64,000 nucleotides of DNA, taken from NCBI RefSeq assembly GCF_947581785.1, contig NZ_CANPVO010000016.1, forward strand, positions 1 to 64,000, read 5' to 3'. A model generated the notes under the pieces. It ran no database searches. It was not told the DNA's origin and was given only the letters and a program-made list of their open reading frames with translations. This DNA comes from Candidatus Palauibacter polyketidifaciens. GTDB taxonomy: Bacteria; Gemmatimonadota; Gemmatimonadetes; Palauibacterales; Palauibacteraceae. The translations under genes and the position numbers were made by a program. This document shows, piece after piece, positions 42,889 through 52,268 of this stretch. The stretch's first letter is position 1; the number at the start of each line of letters is the position of its first letter.

Positions 42889-44385
42889 GTGGAGGCGAAT
42901 CGCGCCCTGATCACGCTGCTCGCCGTGATCGCATATCTCGCGCTCTGCGTGGGCGTGGGCCTCTGGTCGCTCCGCCGCACGAAATCGGCGAGCGACTTCT
43001 TCGTGGCCGGCCGCAATCTGGGGATGTTCGTGACCGCGTTCGCGATCTTCTCGAGCACGATGAGCGGGTTCGGGTTCGTGGGAGGTCCCGGCCTCATGTA
43101 CTCGATGGGGACGAGTTCGATCTGGATTCTCGGGACGATCGTCATCTCCAACATCATCGTCCTCAACCTGGTGGCGAAACGCCTCCGCCTCGTGTCGGAG
43201 CTTCGCGAATGTGTGTCGCTGCCGGACATCGCCGCGGCCCGGTACGGCTCGGAGTCGGTGCGGGCCTCCGTGGCCGTCGTGATCCTGCTCGGCGTGCTGG
43301 GCTACCTGGCGACGCAGATCCTCGCGATGTCGATCGTGCTGCAGGGCGTGCTCGCGGACGCAGGGGTGATCGAGACCCCGAGCCTCGCGCTCTGCGTCGC
43401 CATTTCGTGCTCCGTCCTGATCTTCTACTCGGTGACCGGCGGGATCGTGGCCTCCGTCTACACCGACGTGATCCAGGGCGCCATCATGGTCGTCGCTTCC
43501 GTCTTCGTCTTCGTCACCGTGCTCGGGACGTTCGACGGCGGGCTGACCGAGATCAGCCGGATCGTGGCGGCCGACGACCGCGCGGCGAGCGGGCCGTGGG
43601 GAACGATCGGGCTGATGGGAGGGCTCGCCTGGTTCTTCGTGTTCGGCATCGGCGTGGCAGGGCAGCCGCACATCATCACGAAGTTCATGATGCTGCGGCG
43701 CATGAAGGAACTGCGTTACGTGATACCGGTCGGCGTCATCGCGTACAGCTTCGCGGCGCTGCTCTGGATCGGGATCGGCTTCGCCATGCGGGCGCTGGTC
43801 ATCACTGGCGGGCATCCCGCGCTCGCGACGCCGGACGCGGCTTCTCCGGAGTTCCTGCAGGTGTTCACGCACCCGCTGCTCGCCGGCGTCGTGTTCGCCG
43901 CGCTGCTCGCCGCGATCATGTCCACCGCGGACGCGTTCCTGAACATCGGGACCGCCGCCATCATGCACGACCTGCCAAACGCGATCCGTGGCCGGTCGCT
44001 CGGCAACGAACTCGCGTGGGCGCGAATCATCACGGTCCTGCTGGCGATCTCGGCCGCGCTGGTGGCGCTGTATTCCGGCGATCTCGTGGCGCTGCTCGGC
44101 GTGTTCGGCTGGGGCACGTTCGCGGCGGGTCTCGTCCCCGTCATCGCGATCGGACTCAACTGGAAGCGGGCCAACGTCCTCGCGGCCAACGTCGCCGTCG
44201 CCAGCAGCCTGCTCGTCAACTTCGGGCTCCGGTCCGGGTTCGGCTTCGGCACCGTGCGCCTCCCCTACGGCGTCGACCACGGCGCCGCGGCGCTCCTCGT
44301 CTCCCTCGTCCTCTTCCTCTCCATCTCCTTCCTCACGAAACCCGACCCCATCGACCGCGACATCCAACGCGTGATGGAACTCTGA
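42889..44385 (+). CDS. Sodium:solute symporter (SSS family)
   Basis: A 498-residue inner-membrane carrier with about 13 helices. Family motifs include SDFFVAGRNLGMFVTAFAIFSS, the central GGIVASVYTDVIQGAIM block, and GVAGQPHIITKFMM with the conserved Gln-Pro-His, followed by AAIMSTADAFLN. It uses a Na+ gradient to import a small organic solute; proline, pantothenate or an organic acid are all possible. It starts with GTG 42889, GAGGG upstream, coupled to the small membrane protein. Confidence 0.93.
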   Translation: MEANRALITLLAVIAYLALCVGVGLWSLRRTKSASDFFVAGRNLGMFVTAFAIFSSTMSGFGFVGGPGLMYSMGTSSIWILGTIVISNIIVLNLVAKRLRLVSELRECVSLPDIAAARYGSESVRASVAVVILLGVLGYLATQILAMSIVLQGVLADAGVIETPSLALCVAISCSVLIFYSVTGGIVASVYTDVIQGAIMVVASVFVFVTVLGTFDGGLTEISRIVAADDRAASGPWGTIGLMGGLAWFFVFGIGVAGQPHIITKFMMLRRMKELRYVIPVGVIAYSFAALLWIGIGFAMRALVITGGHPALATPDAASPEFLQVFTHPLLAGVVFAALLAAIMSTADAFLNIGTAAIMHDLPNAIRGRSLGNELAWARIITVLLAISAALVALYSGDLVALLGVFGWGTFAAGLVPVIAIGLNWKRANVLAANVAVASSLLVNFGLRSGFGFGTVRLPYGVDHGAAALLVSLVLFLSISFLTKPDPIDRDIQRVMEL

Positions 44386-44434
44386 CCCCGAGACCTGATC
44401 CGCGAGGAGGGCCGGAGCGCGTTGAATCGGCGGT

Positions 44435-44463
44435 TTGCACATGGCGCGAGACGAGAACATAAT
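44435..44463 (+). promoter_or_regulatory. Candidate promoter of the Fic gene
   Basis: TTGCAC (44435-44440) and CATAAT (44458-44463) are separated by 17 nt in a locally AT-rich stretch. The expected start, near 44470, falls inside the direct repeats that follow. This arrangement fits autorepression. Confidence 0.4.
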
Positions 44464-44466
44464 CTA

Positions 44467-44501
44467 GACATATCGTTGGACATATCGTTGGACAAAAATC
44501 G
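44467..44501 (+). repeat. Twelve-base direct repeats before the Fic gene
   Basis: GACATATCGTTG occurs twice in tandem (44467-44478 and 44479-44490), followed by a related GACAAAAATCG (44491-44501). The units overlap the predicted transcription start and end 37 nt before the ATG. They look like an operator array. Confidence 0.65.
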
Positions 44502-44538
44502 ACACATAATCTCCACGCGACATGGGCAGGAAGGCAGG

Positions 44539-45735
44539 ATGACAGACGAGCGTCCGTACGAACGGAGTCACGCGTGGATCAGTTTTCGCGCGCGTCTGGA
44601 GCGGGCCACGCCGCAGTTGTGGTCCCTGCTCGGACAGGTGGCGGCTCGCTGCGAGCAGGTCGCCCGGGCGGTTCTGCCCCCCGCCGCAGCAGCGGAGATG
44701 CACAAGCTCTACCTCATCAAGGGGGCCCGCGCGACGACGGCCATCGAAGGGAACACGCTTACCGAAGAACAGGTTCGGGACAGACTCGACGGACAACTCG
44801 AACTTCCAATCTCGCAGGAGTACCTGGGCCGGGAAGTCGACAACGTCCTTCGCGCCTGCGAAGACATTTTTCGGCGGATTACCGCCGGCGAACCGCCACG
44901 CCTCACTCCGGACTGGATCCGGGAAGCGAACCGCCTCGTCCTCGCGGGGTTGGAAGAGCACCTTGAAGAAGGAGTCGTTCCGGGAGAGGTGCCCACGTTC
45001 TCCGTTGGCGTGGGAAGATATTCGGGTGCGCCGCGGGAAGACTGCCTGTTTCTCCTCGAACGGCTGTGTGAATGGCTGGAGGAAGACGTAGTCTGGCCGG
45101 ACATCGAGGAGCACCTGGACAGTGCGATCGCAGTGGCGGTTCTGCGGGCGGTCCTCGCACACCTGTACATCGCCTGGATTCATCCCTTCGGCGATGGGAA
45201 CGGTCGTGCGGCGCGGCTCACCGAGTTCCTCATCCTGGCTCGCGCCGGGGTTCCCTCCCCCGCCACGCATCTCCTCAGCAACCACTACAATCTCACGCGC
45301 GCGGAATACTACCGGCAGCTCGACCGTTCGAGCCGCGCCAATGCGGGCCGCGGGGACGCACTCGGGTTCGTCGTCTATTCGCTTCAGGGGTTTCTGGACG
45401 GGCTCGAGGAACAGTGTCGTTACGTGGAAGGGGTCCAGTCATGGCTGGCATGGGAACACTACGTGTATTGGACGTTCGGACAGCGGCGTCGCTCGCCGGC
45501 CATGAACCGTCGTCGGGAGGTCGTCCTCGTCCTGGGGCGGCACGCGGAGCCGGCGAGGAAGCGCGACATTCCCGACCTGGCTCCCGCCCTGGCGCGTCTC
45601 TATTCCACGAAGACGACGAAGACCCTCACACGGGACCTGAACTGGCTCCTGGCCAATGATCTGCTCGAGAAGGACGGGGGCGAATACCGCGCGCCCGTCC
45701 GCATGATGCAGCAGTTTCTTCCCGTCCGAGCCTAG
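44539..45735 (+). CDS. Fic-domain AMP-transferase, class II (N-terminal inhibitory motif)
   Basis: A 398-residue protein. The Fic core motif HPFGDGNGRAAR begins at His215, complete for AMP transfer from ATP to a hydroxyl of a target protein. An N-terminal inhibitory motif T-TAI-E70-G-N is present at residues 66-72, the class II pattern in which Glu blocks the active site until it moves. A C-terminal winged-helix-like region (TKTLTRDLNWLLANDLLE) may bind DNA and the upstream repeats. ATG 44539 is preferred over the upstream in-frame ATG 44422, which would lie before the promoter. Target unknown. Confidence 0.92.
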   Translation: MTDERPYERSHAWISFRARLERATPQLWSLLGQVAARCEQVARAVLPPAAAAEMHKLYLIKGARATTAIEGNTLTEEQVRDRLDGQLELPISQEYLGREVDNVLRACEDIFRRITAGEPPRLTPDWIREANRLVLAGLEEHLEEGVVPGEVPTFSVGVGRYSGAPREDCLFLLERLCEWLEEDVVWPDIEEHLDSAIAVAVLRAVLAHLYIAWIHPFGDGNGRAARLTEFLILARAGVPSPATHLLSNHYNLTRAEYYRQLDRSSRANAGRGDALGFVVYSLQGFLDGLEEQCRYVEGVQSWLAWEHYVYWTFGQRRRSPAMNRRREVVLVLGRHAEPARKRDIPDLAPALARLYSTKTTKTLTRDLNWLLANDLLEKDGGEYRAPVRMMQQFLPVRA

Positions 45736-45839
45736 CTCCGCCGCGCAACCCGAAACCTCCGGCGGCGGGGTGCGTACGCTCCGCTGAGAGTCCGGCCCGT
45801 TGCGCCGTCCCTAACCCCCCTGCGCCATCTCTAACGAGG

Positions 45840-46748
45840 ATGCCTGAAGAAGCCGTCGCCCGACTGTCGGGCGTGACTCATCGATACGGAGCTGTCGTCG
45901 CCCTGGAGGAGGTGGATCTGAAGGTCCGGCGCGGCGAGGTACTGGCGGTGCTGGGGCCCAACGGGGCAGGCAAGACCACCGCGATCAGTCTGCTGCTCGG
46001 GAGCGTGGCCGTGCAGACCGGAGAAGCGACCGTCTTCGGACAGCGACCGGGGGCCCCCGAGGTCCGCGCGCGCCGAGGCGCGATGCTCCAGATCTCCGGC
46101 GTACCCGAAACACTGACGATCGGTGAACACATCGACCTTTTCCGCGCCTACTACCCCGCTCCGGTATCGGCTTCCCGGCTGCTCGCCATGGCCGGGCTCG
46201 AGGGACTGGAGCGACGCAGGTTCGGCAAGCTTTCCGGGGGACAGAAGCAGCGGGTGATGTTCGCGCTCGCTCTGTGTGGCGACCCGCAGCTTGTGTTCCT
46301 CGATGAACCCACGGCGGGCCTGGACGTGGAAGCGCGGCGCGGGCTGTGGGAGGAGATTCGCGCACTCAGCGAGTCGGGGCGGACCACGGTTCTGACGACC
46401 CACTATCTCGAGGAGGCGGACGCGCTCGCGGATCGAATCGTCGTCCTACATCGGGGGCGGGTCATCGCGGAGGGCTCGCCAGCGAGCATCAAGTCGCGCA
46501 CGGCCGCCCGCCGGGTCCGTTGCGTCACCGGGGTTCACCGCGACCGCGTGGCCTCCCTTCCGGGCGTCGTGAGGTCCGAGACCCGGGGCCGGTACCTGGA
46601 AATCCTGACCTCCCGACCGGAGGATCTCGTACGCGCCCTCCTCGATCTGGACCCGGACCTGCACGACCTGACCGTCGTCGGCGCCGGACTCGAAGAGGCC
46701 TTCCTCGCCCTGACGCGAGCACCCGACGCCTCGGAGCCTGTCTCATGA
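45840..46748 (+). CDS. ABC-2 exporter ATP-binding protein
   Basis: A 302-residue ATPase. Walker A GPNGAGKTT, Q loop, signature KLSGGQKQR, Walker B LVFLDEPT, and the switch His in TTHYLEEAD are all present, so it should be active. The C-terminal 90 residues form the small extension found in DrrA/CcmA-like exporters. It starts at ATG 45840 and ends in an ATGA overlap with its permease. Cargo unknown (drug, lipid or sugar). Confidence 0.95.
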   Translation: MPEEAVARLSGVTHRYGAVVALEEVDLKVRRGEVLAVLGPNGAGKTTAISLLLGSVAVQTGEATVFGQRPGAPEVRARRGAMLQISGVPETLTIGEHIDLFRAYYPAPVSASRLLAMAGLEGLERRRFGKLSGGQKQRVMFALALCGDPQLVFLDEPTAGLDVEARRGLWEEIRALSESGRTTVLTTHYLEEADALADRIVVLHRGRVIAEGSPASIKSRTAARRVRCVTGVHRDRVASLPGVVRSETRGRYLEILTSRPEDLVRALLDLDPDLHDLTVVGAGLEEAFLALTRAPDASEPVS

Positions 46749-47542
46749 CGACGGCAACACTCGCCAGACGCGGGCGCATCTACGTGCTGGAGGCCCGGTA
46801 CCAGTTCCTGATGGTGCTGCGAGAGCCCGCCTTCGCGATCCCGACGCTGCTCTTCCCGCTGATCTTCTACCTGTTTTTCGGCGTGGTCATGGGCGGGAGA
46901 GGCTTTTCGGTCGCGGCACCCACGTACATGCTGGCGACCTACAGCGTCTTCGGCGTCCTGGGACCCTCGCTGTTCGGCTTCGGGGCCGGACTGGCGACGG
47001 AACGCGACTCCGGCGCTCTGCTGCTCAAGCGTACCACGCCGATGCCCGCGGCGGCCTACCTGCTCGCCAAGGTGGGGATGGCGTTGACCTTCGGGGCGGC
47101 AGTCGTCCTGGGGATCTTCTTTATCGGCGCCTACGGGGCCGGCGTGATGCTGTACCGCTGGCAGTGGTTCGCTCTGGCCGGGGTCGTACTCGCCGGGGTG
47201 ATCCCTTTCTGCGCGCTCGGGTTGGCCGTTGGAGCGTGGTCGAAGAGTCGCGCCGCGGTGGCCATCACGAATCTGGTCTTCCTGCCCATGGCCATGCTGT
47301 CGGGGCTCTGGATCCCGATCACGATGTTTCCGGCGGCCCTGCAGGACTTCGCCAACGTGTTGCCCGCCTATCACCACGCGCAGCTCGCACTTAAGGTCAT
47401 CGCGATGGACGGTGGACAGGCGACGGCCCTGCACGTCGCCGTGCTTGCCGTGCAATCGATCGCCTTTCTCGTCGTCGCCGCGGTCGGGTTCCGGCGGGCG
47501 GAGAGCGGCGCCGTCTCGATCCGTGGGGGAGGGATGTCATGA
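46745..47542 (+). CDS. ABC-2 type permease
   Basis: A 265-residue inner-membrane protein with six helices in the ABC-2 layout, and the conserved loop before the last helices (MLSGLWIPITMFPAALQDFANVLPAYH). One gene would form a homodimer with two copies of the ATPase. Both ends overlap neighbours by four bases, linking it to the amidohydrolase-CIA30 gene as well. Confidence 0.93.
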   Translation: MTTATLARRGRIYVLEARYQFLMVLREPAFAIPTLLFPLIFYLFFGVVMGGRGFSVAAPTYMLATYSVFGVLGPSLFGFGAGLATERDSGALLLKRTTPMPAAAYLLAKVGMALTFGAAVVLGIFFIGAYGAGVMLYRWQWFALAGVVLAGVIPFCALGLAVGAWSKSRAAVAITNLVFLPMAMLSGLWIPITMFPAALQDFANVLPAYHHAQLALKVIAMDGGQATALHVAVLAVQSIAFLVVAAVGFRRAESGAVSIRGGGMS

Positions 47543-49359
47543 ACCCGGAGAACCGCACCGCCCTGCGAAGCGTGTGGATTCTCCTTGTCGCGGTGGCGGG
47601 ATTCATCGGCGCGCTGGCGACGCTCCCGGTCCCGGGTGACGCGGCCGCCCCGGAGCAGGAGGCGCCGGACGAGAGCTTCGCGATCGTGGACGTGACGTTG
47701 TTCGACGGCGAGGCCTTCAGGCCAAACCAGGATGTGTGGGTGGAGGACGGACGGGTGCGGCGGGTGGGCGCGAAGCTCCGGCTGCCGGACGACCTGCCCC
47801 GCGTCGATGGCCGCGGACACACGCTGCTTCCAGGCCTCATCGACGGCCACGTCCACACGTTCGGCGGGACGCTGGGCGATGCGCTTCGCTTCGGCGTGAC
47901 AGCCGTGCTCGACCAGTTCACGGACCCCGGCCTCGCGGCCGCCGCGCGGACGGCCCGAGACGAAATCGCGCGGACGGCCGAAGCCGATCTCTTCTCCGCC
48001 GGCATGCTGGCGACGGCGCCCGGCGGTCACGGCACGCAGTTCGGGCTGGCGGTGGAGCCGCTCACGGGCCCGGAAGGCGCCGACGCCTGGGTGCGGGCGC
48101 GGAAGGCGGAGGGTTCCGACTGGATCAAGATCGTCTCCGAGGATGGAGCCGCGTACCGCGGGGATATCCCTTCTCTGGAGCGCGAGACGATTGCGGCGCT
48201 CATCGGGGCCGCCCACGCCGAGGGGCTGCTGGCCGTCGTCCACGTCAGCGACCTTGAGGCGGCGCTTGAGGCGGTCTCGCTGGGGGCCGACGGCCTGGTC
48301 CACACCTGGTTCGACGCCGCGATTTCCGAGGAGGGCGCTCGCAGCTTCGCGGAGGCGGGCGTCTTCGTCGTCCCCACCCTTTCCGTCATTATGGGACTGT
48401 TCGGCGACTCCACCGGTCTGCGCATCCTCCACGAGACGGAGGAAGCGCTGGTCTCGCCGATGCAGCGGCAGACGCTGAGCAACCGGTTCGAGATGCCCGA
48501 GGGGCCGGACTCCGGGGTCGCGCTGGAAAACGTGCGGCGGCTCCATGCGGCGGGCGTGCGGATCGTCGCGGGCACGGATGCGCCGAACCCCGGGACGGCG
48601 ACCGGCCTCTCGATGCACGGGGAGCTTCGGCTCCTCGCGCGGGCCGGCCTGGAGAGCCACGAGGTGCTCGCCGCGGCGACCTCCGTTGCCGCGGAAGCAT
48701 TCGCCGTCCCCGAGCGCGGCCGCATTGCCGAGGGCACCATCGCCGATCTCCTGCTGGTGCGAGGCGACGTGGAGGAGGACCTCGCGCGCACCGCCGAAAT
48801 CGTCACGATCTGGAAGGACGGCTTTCCGGTCGTCCGTGAGACCGCCGCGGCCGCCCGTTCGCCCGAGATCCCACCGGCTCCGGAGGGGCCGGTCGTCGTC
48901 GACTTCGAGGACGGGCTCGACTCCGGCTTCGGCTTCGGCTGGCAGGTGACGACGGACGCAATGAACGGTGGCGACTCCACCGCGGATCTGGCCGTGGAGG
49001 AGGGCGTGCTCGTTGTGCACGGCGAGACCCGAGCGGGCTTCGCCTTCCCCTGGGCGGGCGCGATCTGGTTCCTCGGCGACCAACCGATGCAGGCGGTCGA
49101 TTTCTCCGGCCGCAGCGTCCTGCGGTTCCGTGCCCGCGGAGACGGCCGGAGCTACACCGCGATGCTGTTCGGCGAGGGGGCCGCGGCCACCGTGCCGCCC
49201 ACGGTCCCCTTCATCGCCGGGCCGGAGTGGGCCGTGGTCGAGATTCCGCTCGGCAGCTTCGCCACCGCCGATCCCTCGATCATCGCCGCCCTCGCGTTCG
49301 TCGCCCAGGCGCCCCTCGGATCGTTCGCCTTCGAACTCGACGACGTAGAGATCCGCTAG
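47539..49359 (+). CDS. Exported amidohydrolase fused to CIA30-like domain
   Basis: A 606-residue protein. An N-terminal hydrophobic segment (SVWILLVAVAGFIGALATL) serves as signal or anchor. The amidohydrolase domain has His104 and His106 in DGHVHTF, a lysine-type bridge in DWIKIVSEDG, HVSD and GTDAPNPGT. From about residue 452 a CIA30-like beta sandwich follows (VVDFEDGL..GFGWQVTTDAMNGGDSTADL), a fold related to carbohydrate-binding domains. The fusion is unusual. The gene is coupled to an ABC-2 exporter, which may handle its substrate or product. Confidence 0.88.
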   Translation: MNPENRTALRSVWILLVAVAGFIGALATLPVPGDAAAPEQEAPDESFAIVDVTLFDGEAFRPNQDVWVEDGRVRRVGAKLRLPDDLPRVDGRGHTLLPGLIDGHVHTFGGTLGDALRFGVTAVLDQFTDPGLAAAARTARDEIARTAEADLFSAGMLATAPGGHGTQFGLAVEPLTGPEGADAWVRARKAEGSDWIKIVSEDGAAYRGDIPSLERETIAALIGAAHAEGLLAVVHVSDLEAALEAVSLGADGLVHTWFDAAISEEGARSFAEAGVFVVPTLSVIMGLFGDSTGLRILHETEEALVSPMQRQTLSNRFEMPEGPDSGVALENVRRLHAAGVRIVAGTDAPNPGTATGLSMHGELRLLARAGLESHEVLAAATSVAAEAFAVPERGRIAEGTIADLLLVRGDVEEDLARTAEIVTIWKDGFPVVRETAAAARSPEIPPAPEGPVVVDFEDGLDSGFGFGWQVTTDAMNGGDSTADLAVEEGVLVVHGETRAGFAFPWAGAIWFLGDQPMQAVDFSGRSVLRFRARGDGRSYTAMLFGEGAAATVPPTVPFIAGPEWAVVEIPLGSFATADPSIIAALAFVAQAPLGSFAFELDDVEIR

Positions 49360-49369
49360 CGCCGGCCGG

Positions 49370-50836
49370 TCAGCGGACGCCGACCTGGCCGGCGACGGCG
49401 GCGGTCAGGCTGTCGGGGTCGTAGCCGAGGCCGTCCTTGAAGACGATGCGGACGTTGCGGATGTCCGACGGACGGAGTTCGATGTCGCCCTCGATCACGA
49501 TCAGGTCGGCGAGTTTGCCGGGAGCGACGGTCCCGACTTCGCCGTCGAGGCCGAGAATCTGCGCCCCGTTCGCGCTCACGATCCGTACGGCGTCGGCCGG
49601 TTCAAAGCCCGCCTCGACGAGAATCTCGAAGTTCCGCTGGTCGCCGTAGCCGGGCAGGGCGCCCCAGGCCGGGTCCACGCCCGCCGCCAGCAGGCCTCCC
49701 GCCTCCACGAACGCGAGTTCGAACGCGAGCAGGTTCTCGAACAGGTCGATCATCCACGGCATCTCCGTCGTCCGGAAGATCGACCGCCGCTCCATCTCCG
49801 CCGCCACGACGTGATCCGGAAGCGCGTCCAGATCGCGCTCCGTGAGGTCGGGCACGAGCGGCGTGGCCTGCTCGGCGACGGCCACGGTAGAGGTCATGGC
49901 GACGCCCGCGGCGACCATCTCGGAGATCGTCTCGGCGACGCGGGGGTCATCCATGTCCAGTTCCGCGATGCTTCGCTGGTAGTTGGGGCTGCACCGGTCC
50001 GGTTCACGCGTCGTGTCGTACTCGGAGTTGGCCCACAGGCCGTGCTCGAGGTTGTCGATCCCCATCGCCGTCGCCTCACGGAAGCCCACCGAGCACAGGT
50101 GCGCCGTGACCTTCATCCCCTGCCGGTGCGCCTCGTCGATGATCGTCGCGAGCGCCTCGCGCGTGATCTGCGTGTAGGCCTTGATCCACTCCGCCCCCTC
50201 CGCGGCCCAGTAGCGCACGTACCGGCGCGCCGCCTCCTCGTCTCGAATCGCATACATCCCGAGATCCCGGAGGCGCTCGTCCGGTCCGGGGCTGATGACG
50301 TACGGGGCGGTGATGAGGATGCGGGGGCCCGGCGTCTCCCCCCGCTCGATCGCGCCCTTGAGCGAGATGTCCTGGTACGGGGAGACGCTTCCCGTCGTCC
50401 GCACGGTGGTGACCCCGGCCCCGAGATAGAGTCGCGGACCGGAGTACTGCATCTGCGACGCGCGGGGCGTGGACTGGTAGTAGAACATGTGGTTGTGGAG
50501 CCCGACCATCCCGGGCATGACCGAATGGCCTTCCAGGTCCAGCCGCTCGGCGCCCGACGGGACCTCGACCTCGCCCGTCGCGCCGACGCTCTCGATCCGG
50601 TTTGCGCGGATGACGATGGTCTGTCCCGAGCGTGCCGGTCCGCCGGTGCCGTCGAACAGGAGTACGTTCTCGAGCGCCACGACCGGCGCGGAGACGCTGA
50701 GATGGGATCGGACGTCATCGGAGAGGGCGTCGCGGTCCTGCGCCGCCGTCTGGCCGAGGCCGAAAAGGGGCGCCGCGAGCGCCGACAGGAAACCGCGACG
50801 AAGCCATGCGCCGCGAAGAGACGCGCCTTCGGGCAT
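49370..50836 (-). CDS. Exported amidohydrolase (imidazolonepropionase/prolidase-like)
   Basis: A 488-residue metal hydrolase. The signal peptide includes RRGFLSALAAPLFGLGQTAAQ. The metal ligands are His114 and His116 in GLHNHMFYY, a candidate lysine in EWIKAYTQ, His residues in TAHLCS and LEHGLW, and Asp in AGVDPAWG. AAGGAG lies 7 nt before ATG 50836. It converges on the CIA30-fusion gene with 10 nt between stops and diverges from a third amidohydrolase. Likely substrates are cyclic amides or dipeptides. Confidence 0.9.
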   Translation of the reverse strand: MPEGASLRGAWLRRGFLSALAAPLFGLGQTAAQDRDALSDDVRSHLSVSAPVVALENVLLFDGTGGPARSGQTIVIRANRIESVGATGEVEVPSGAERLDLEGHSVMPGMVGLHNHMFYYQSTPRASQMQYSGPRLYLGAGVTTVRTTGSVSPYQDISLKGAIERGETPGPRILITAPYVISPGPDERLRDLGMYAIRDEEAARRYVRYWAAEGAEWIKAYTQITREALATIIDEAHRQGMKVTAHLCSVGFREATAMGIDNLEHGLWANSEYDTTREPDRCSPNYQRSIAELDMDDPRVAETISEMVAAGVAMTSTVAVAEQATPLVPDLTERDLDALPDHVVAAEMERRSIFRTTEMPWMIDLFENLLAFELAFVEAGGLLAAGVDPAWGALPGYGDQRNFEILVEAGFEPADAVRIVSANGAQILGLDGEVGTVAPGKLADLIVIEGDIELRPSDIRNVRIVFKDGLGYDPDSLTAAVAGQVGVR

Positions 50837-50945
50837 GATGTTCTCCTTGTGCCGGGTCGTGATCTTCCTCAGCGTAGACGCGGTCGGGAGGGCCGGAAAG
50901 ACCTGAGCCCCCCGAGATGCCGTCGCTGACGCGGGAGGCCACATC

Positions 50946-52268
50946 GTGCGCGCTGCCAGAGCCCTGTTCGTCCTCGGTTGGATCATGGCCGTCTTCGCTC
51001 CCCTCGCCGCGCAGGAACGGTGGCTGGCGATCGAGGGGGGCACGGTCTTCGACGGCACGGGCGCCGTTCACGAGAACGCGACCGTGCTCGTCCGCGGCGA
51101 CCGGGTCGAGCGCATCGGGCCGGCGGGACAGGTCGAGATCCCCGCCGGGGCCCGGCGCATCGATGCGAGCGGCAAGTTCCTAACGCCGGGGTTCATCGAC
51201 CTCCACTTCCATTACTCCCCGGGCCCGCATGCCTCGATCGACGGGACGGGGACCGACGCGAACCCGGAACTGCCGCTCCTCTTCCTGGCTAACGGCGTCA
51301 CCACCCTGCGGGAGATGGGGCAGTGGATCGCGGACAACGAGGACTGGCTCGGCACCGTGGAGGCGAGGGAGCTCCCGGCGCCGCGGCTTCTCTACTCCGG
51401 GCCGATCCTCGACGGGTTCAACACGGCCTATCCCACGATCTCGCGCGTCCTGCTGGACGAGGCGGACGCCCGGATGGCGGCGAACGAACTGATGGATCGA
51501 GGTGCGACGTCGCTGAAGGTGTATTTCCGGCTCTCGCTCGCGCAGGTCGCGGCCGTCATCGAGGAGGCCGACCGCCGCAACGTGCCGGTCCACGGCCACC
51601 TCGAGATCGTCGACCCCGTGGCCGCGATACGGCTGGGGCTGGACGGGATCGAGCACACGAGGTCCCTGGGCCGGGCCCTCGTCGCGCCGAAGCAGGCGGA
51701 AGAGTTCCGGCAGGCAGTGCTGCGCGAGAGCATCCACCGAGGCCAGGGGGGATTCGCCCTGTGGGCGGCGCTGGATCCCGCCGGGCCGCGCGCCGACGCG
51801 CTCATCGAACTCATGCTCGAACGGAATGTGAACCTGGACGGCACGCTGGCCGTCTTCGAGCCGGAGTTCGGCGAGGAGGGCCGCGACGTGCAGTGGGCAG
51901 CGATGCGGAACATGGCCGCGCTCACGGTGCGCTACGCGAAGGCCGGCGGTCCCGTCACCATGGGATCTCACGGCCTCGTCGCGAACGCGCCGCCAGGGCT
52001 CGCCTTCCAGCGCGAGATGGAGTCCCACGTGGAGGCCGGCATGACGCCGTCGGAGACGCTGATCGCCGCAACTCGGGCAGGCGCAGAAGCGCTCCGACTG
52101 TCCGACCGGGGCACGCTGGCGCACGGCATGCTGGCCGACATCGTGCTGTTCGACGCCAGTCCGCTCGAGAACATCGCCAACGCGCGCCGCGTGCACGCCG
52201 TGATCCTCGCCGGCGAGGTGCTCGATCGCGACCGGCTGCTCGCCACCGCGGGGGGCCTGGTCCCCTGA
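50946..52268 (+). CDS. Exported amidohydrolase
   Basis: A 440-residue member of the same superfamily, with a signal peptide ending near APLAAQ. The first metal pair is His87 and His89 (DLHFHYSP). The usual lysine is in TSLKVYFRLS, and later His are in HGHLE and IEHTRS. The terminal Asp motif is weak: TMGSHGLVAN stands where a G-T/V-D is expected, so a second metal may be absent. It starts with GTG 50946. It is divergent from, and distinct in sequence to, the gene at 49370. Confidence 0.88.
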   Translation: MRAARALFVLGWIMAVFAPLAAQERWLAIEGGTVFDGTGAVHENATVLVRGDRVERIGPAGQVEIPAGARRIDASGKFLTPGFIDLHFHYSPGPHASIDGTGTDANPELPLLFLANGVTTLREMGQWIADNEDWLGTVEARELPAPRLLYSGPILDGFNTAYPTISRVLLDEADARMAANELMDRGATSLKVYFRLSLAQVAAVIEEADRRNVPVHGHLEIVDPVAAIRLGLDGIEHTRSLGRALVAPKQAEEFRQAVLRESIHRGQGGFALWAALDPAGPRADALIELMLERNVNLDGTLAVFEPEFGEEGRDVQWAAMRNMAALTVRYAKAGGPVTMGSHGLVANAPPGLAFQREMESHVEAGMTPSETLIAATRAGAEALRLSDRGTLAHGMLADIVLFDASPLENIANARRVHAVILAGEVLDRDRLLATAGGLVP

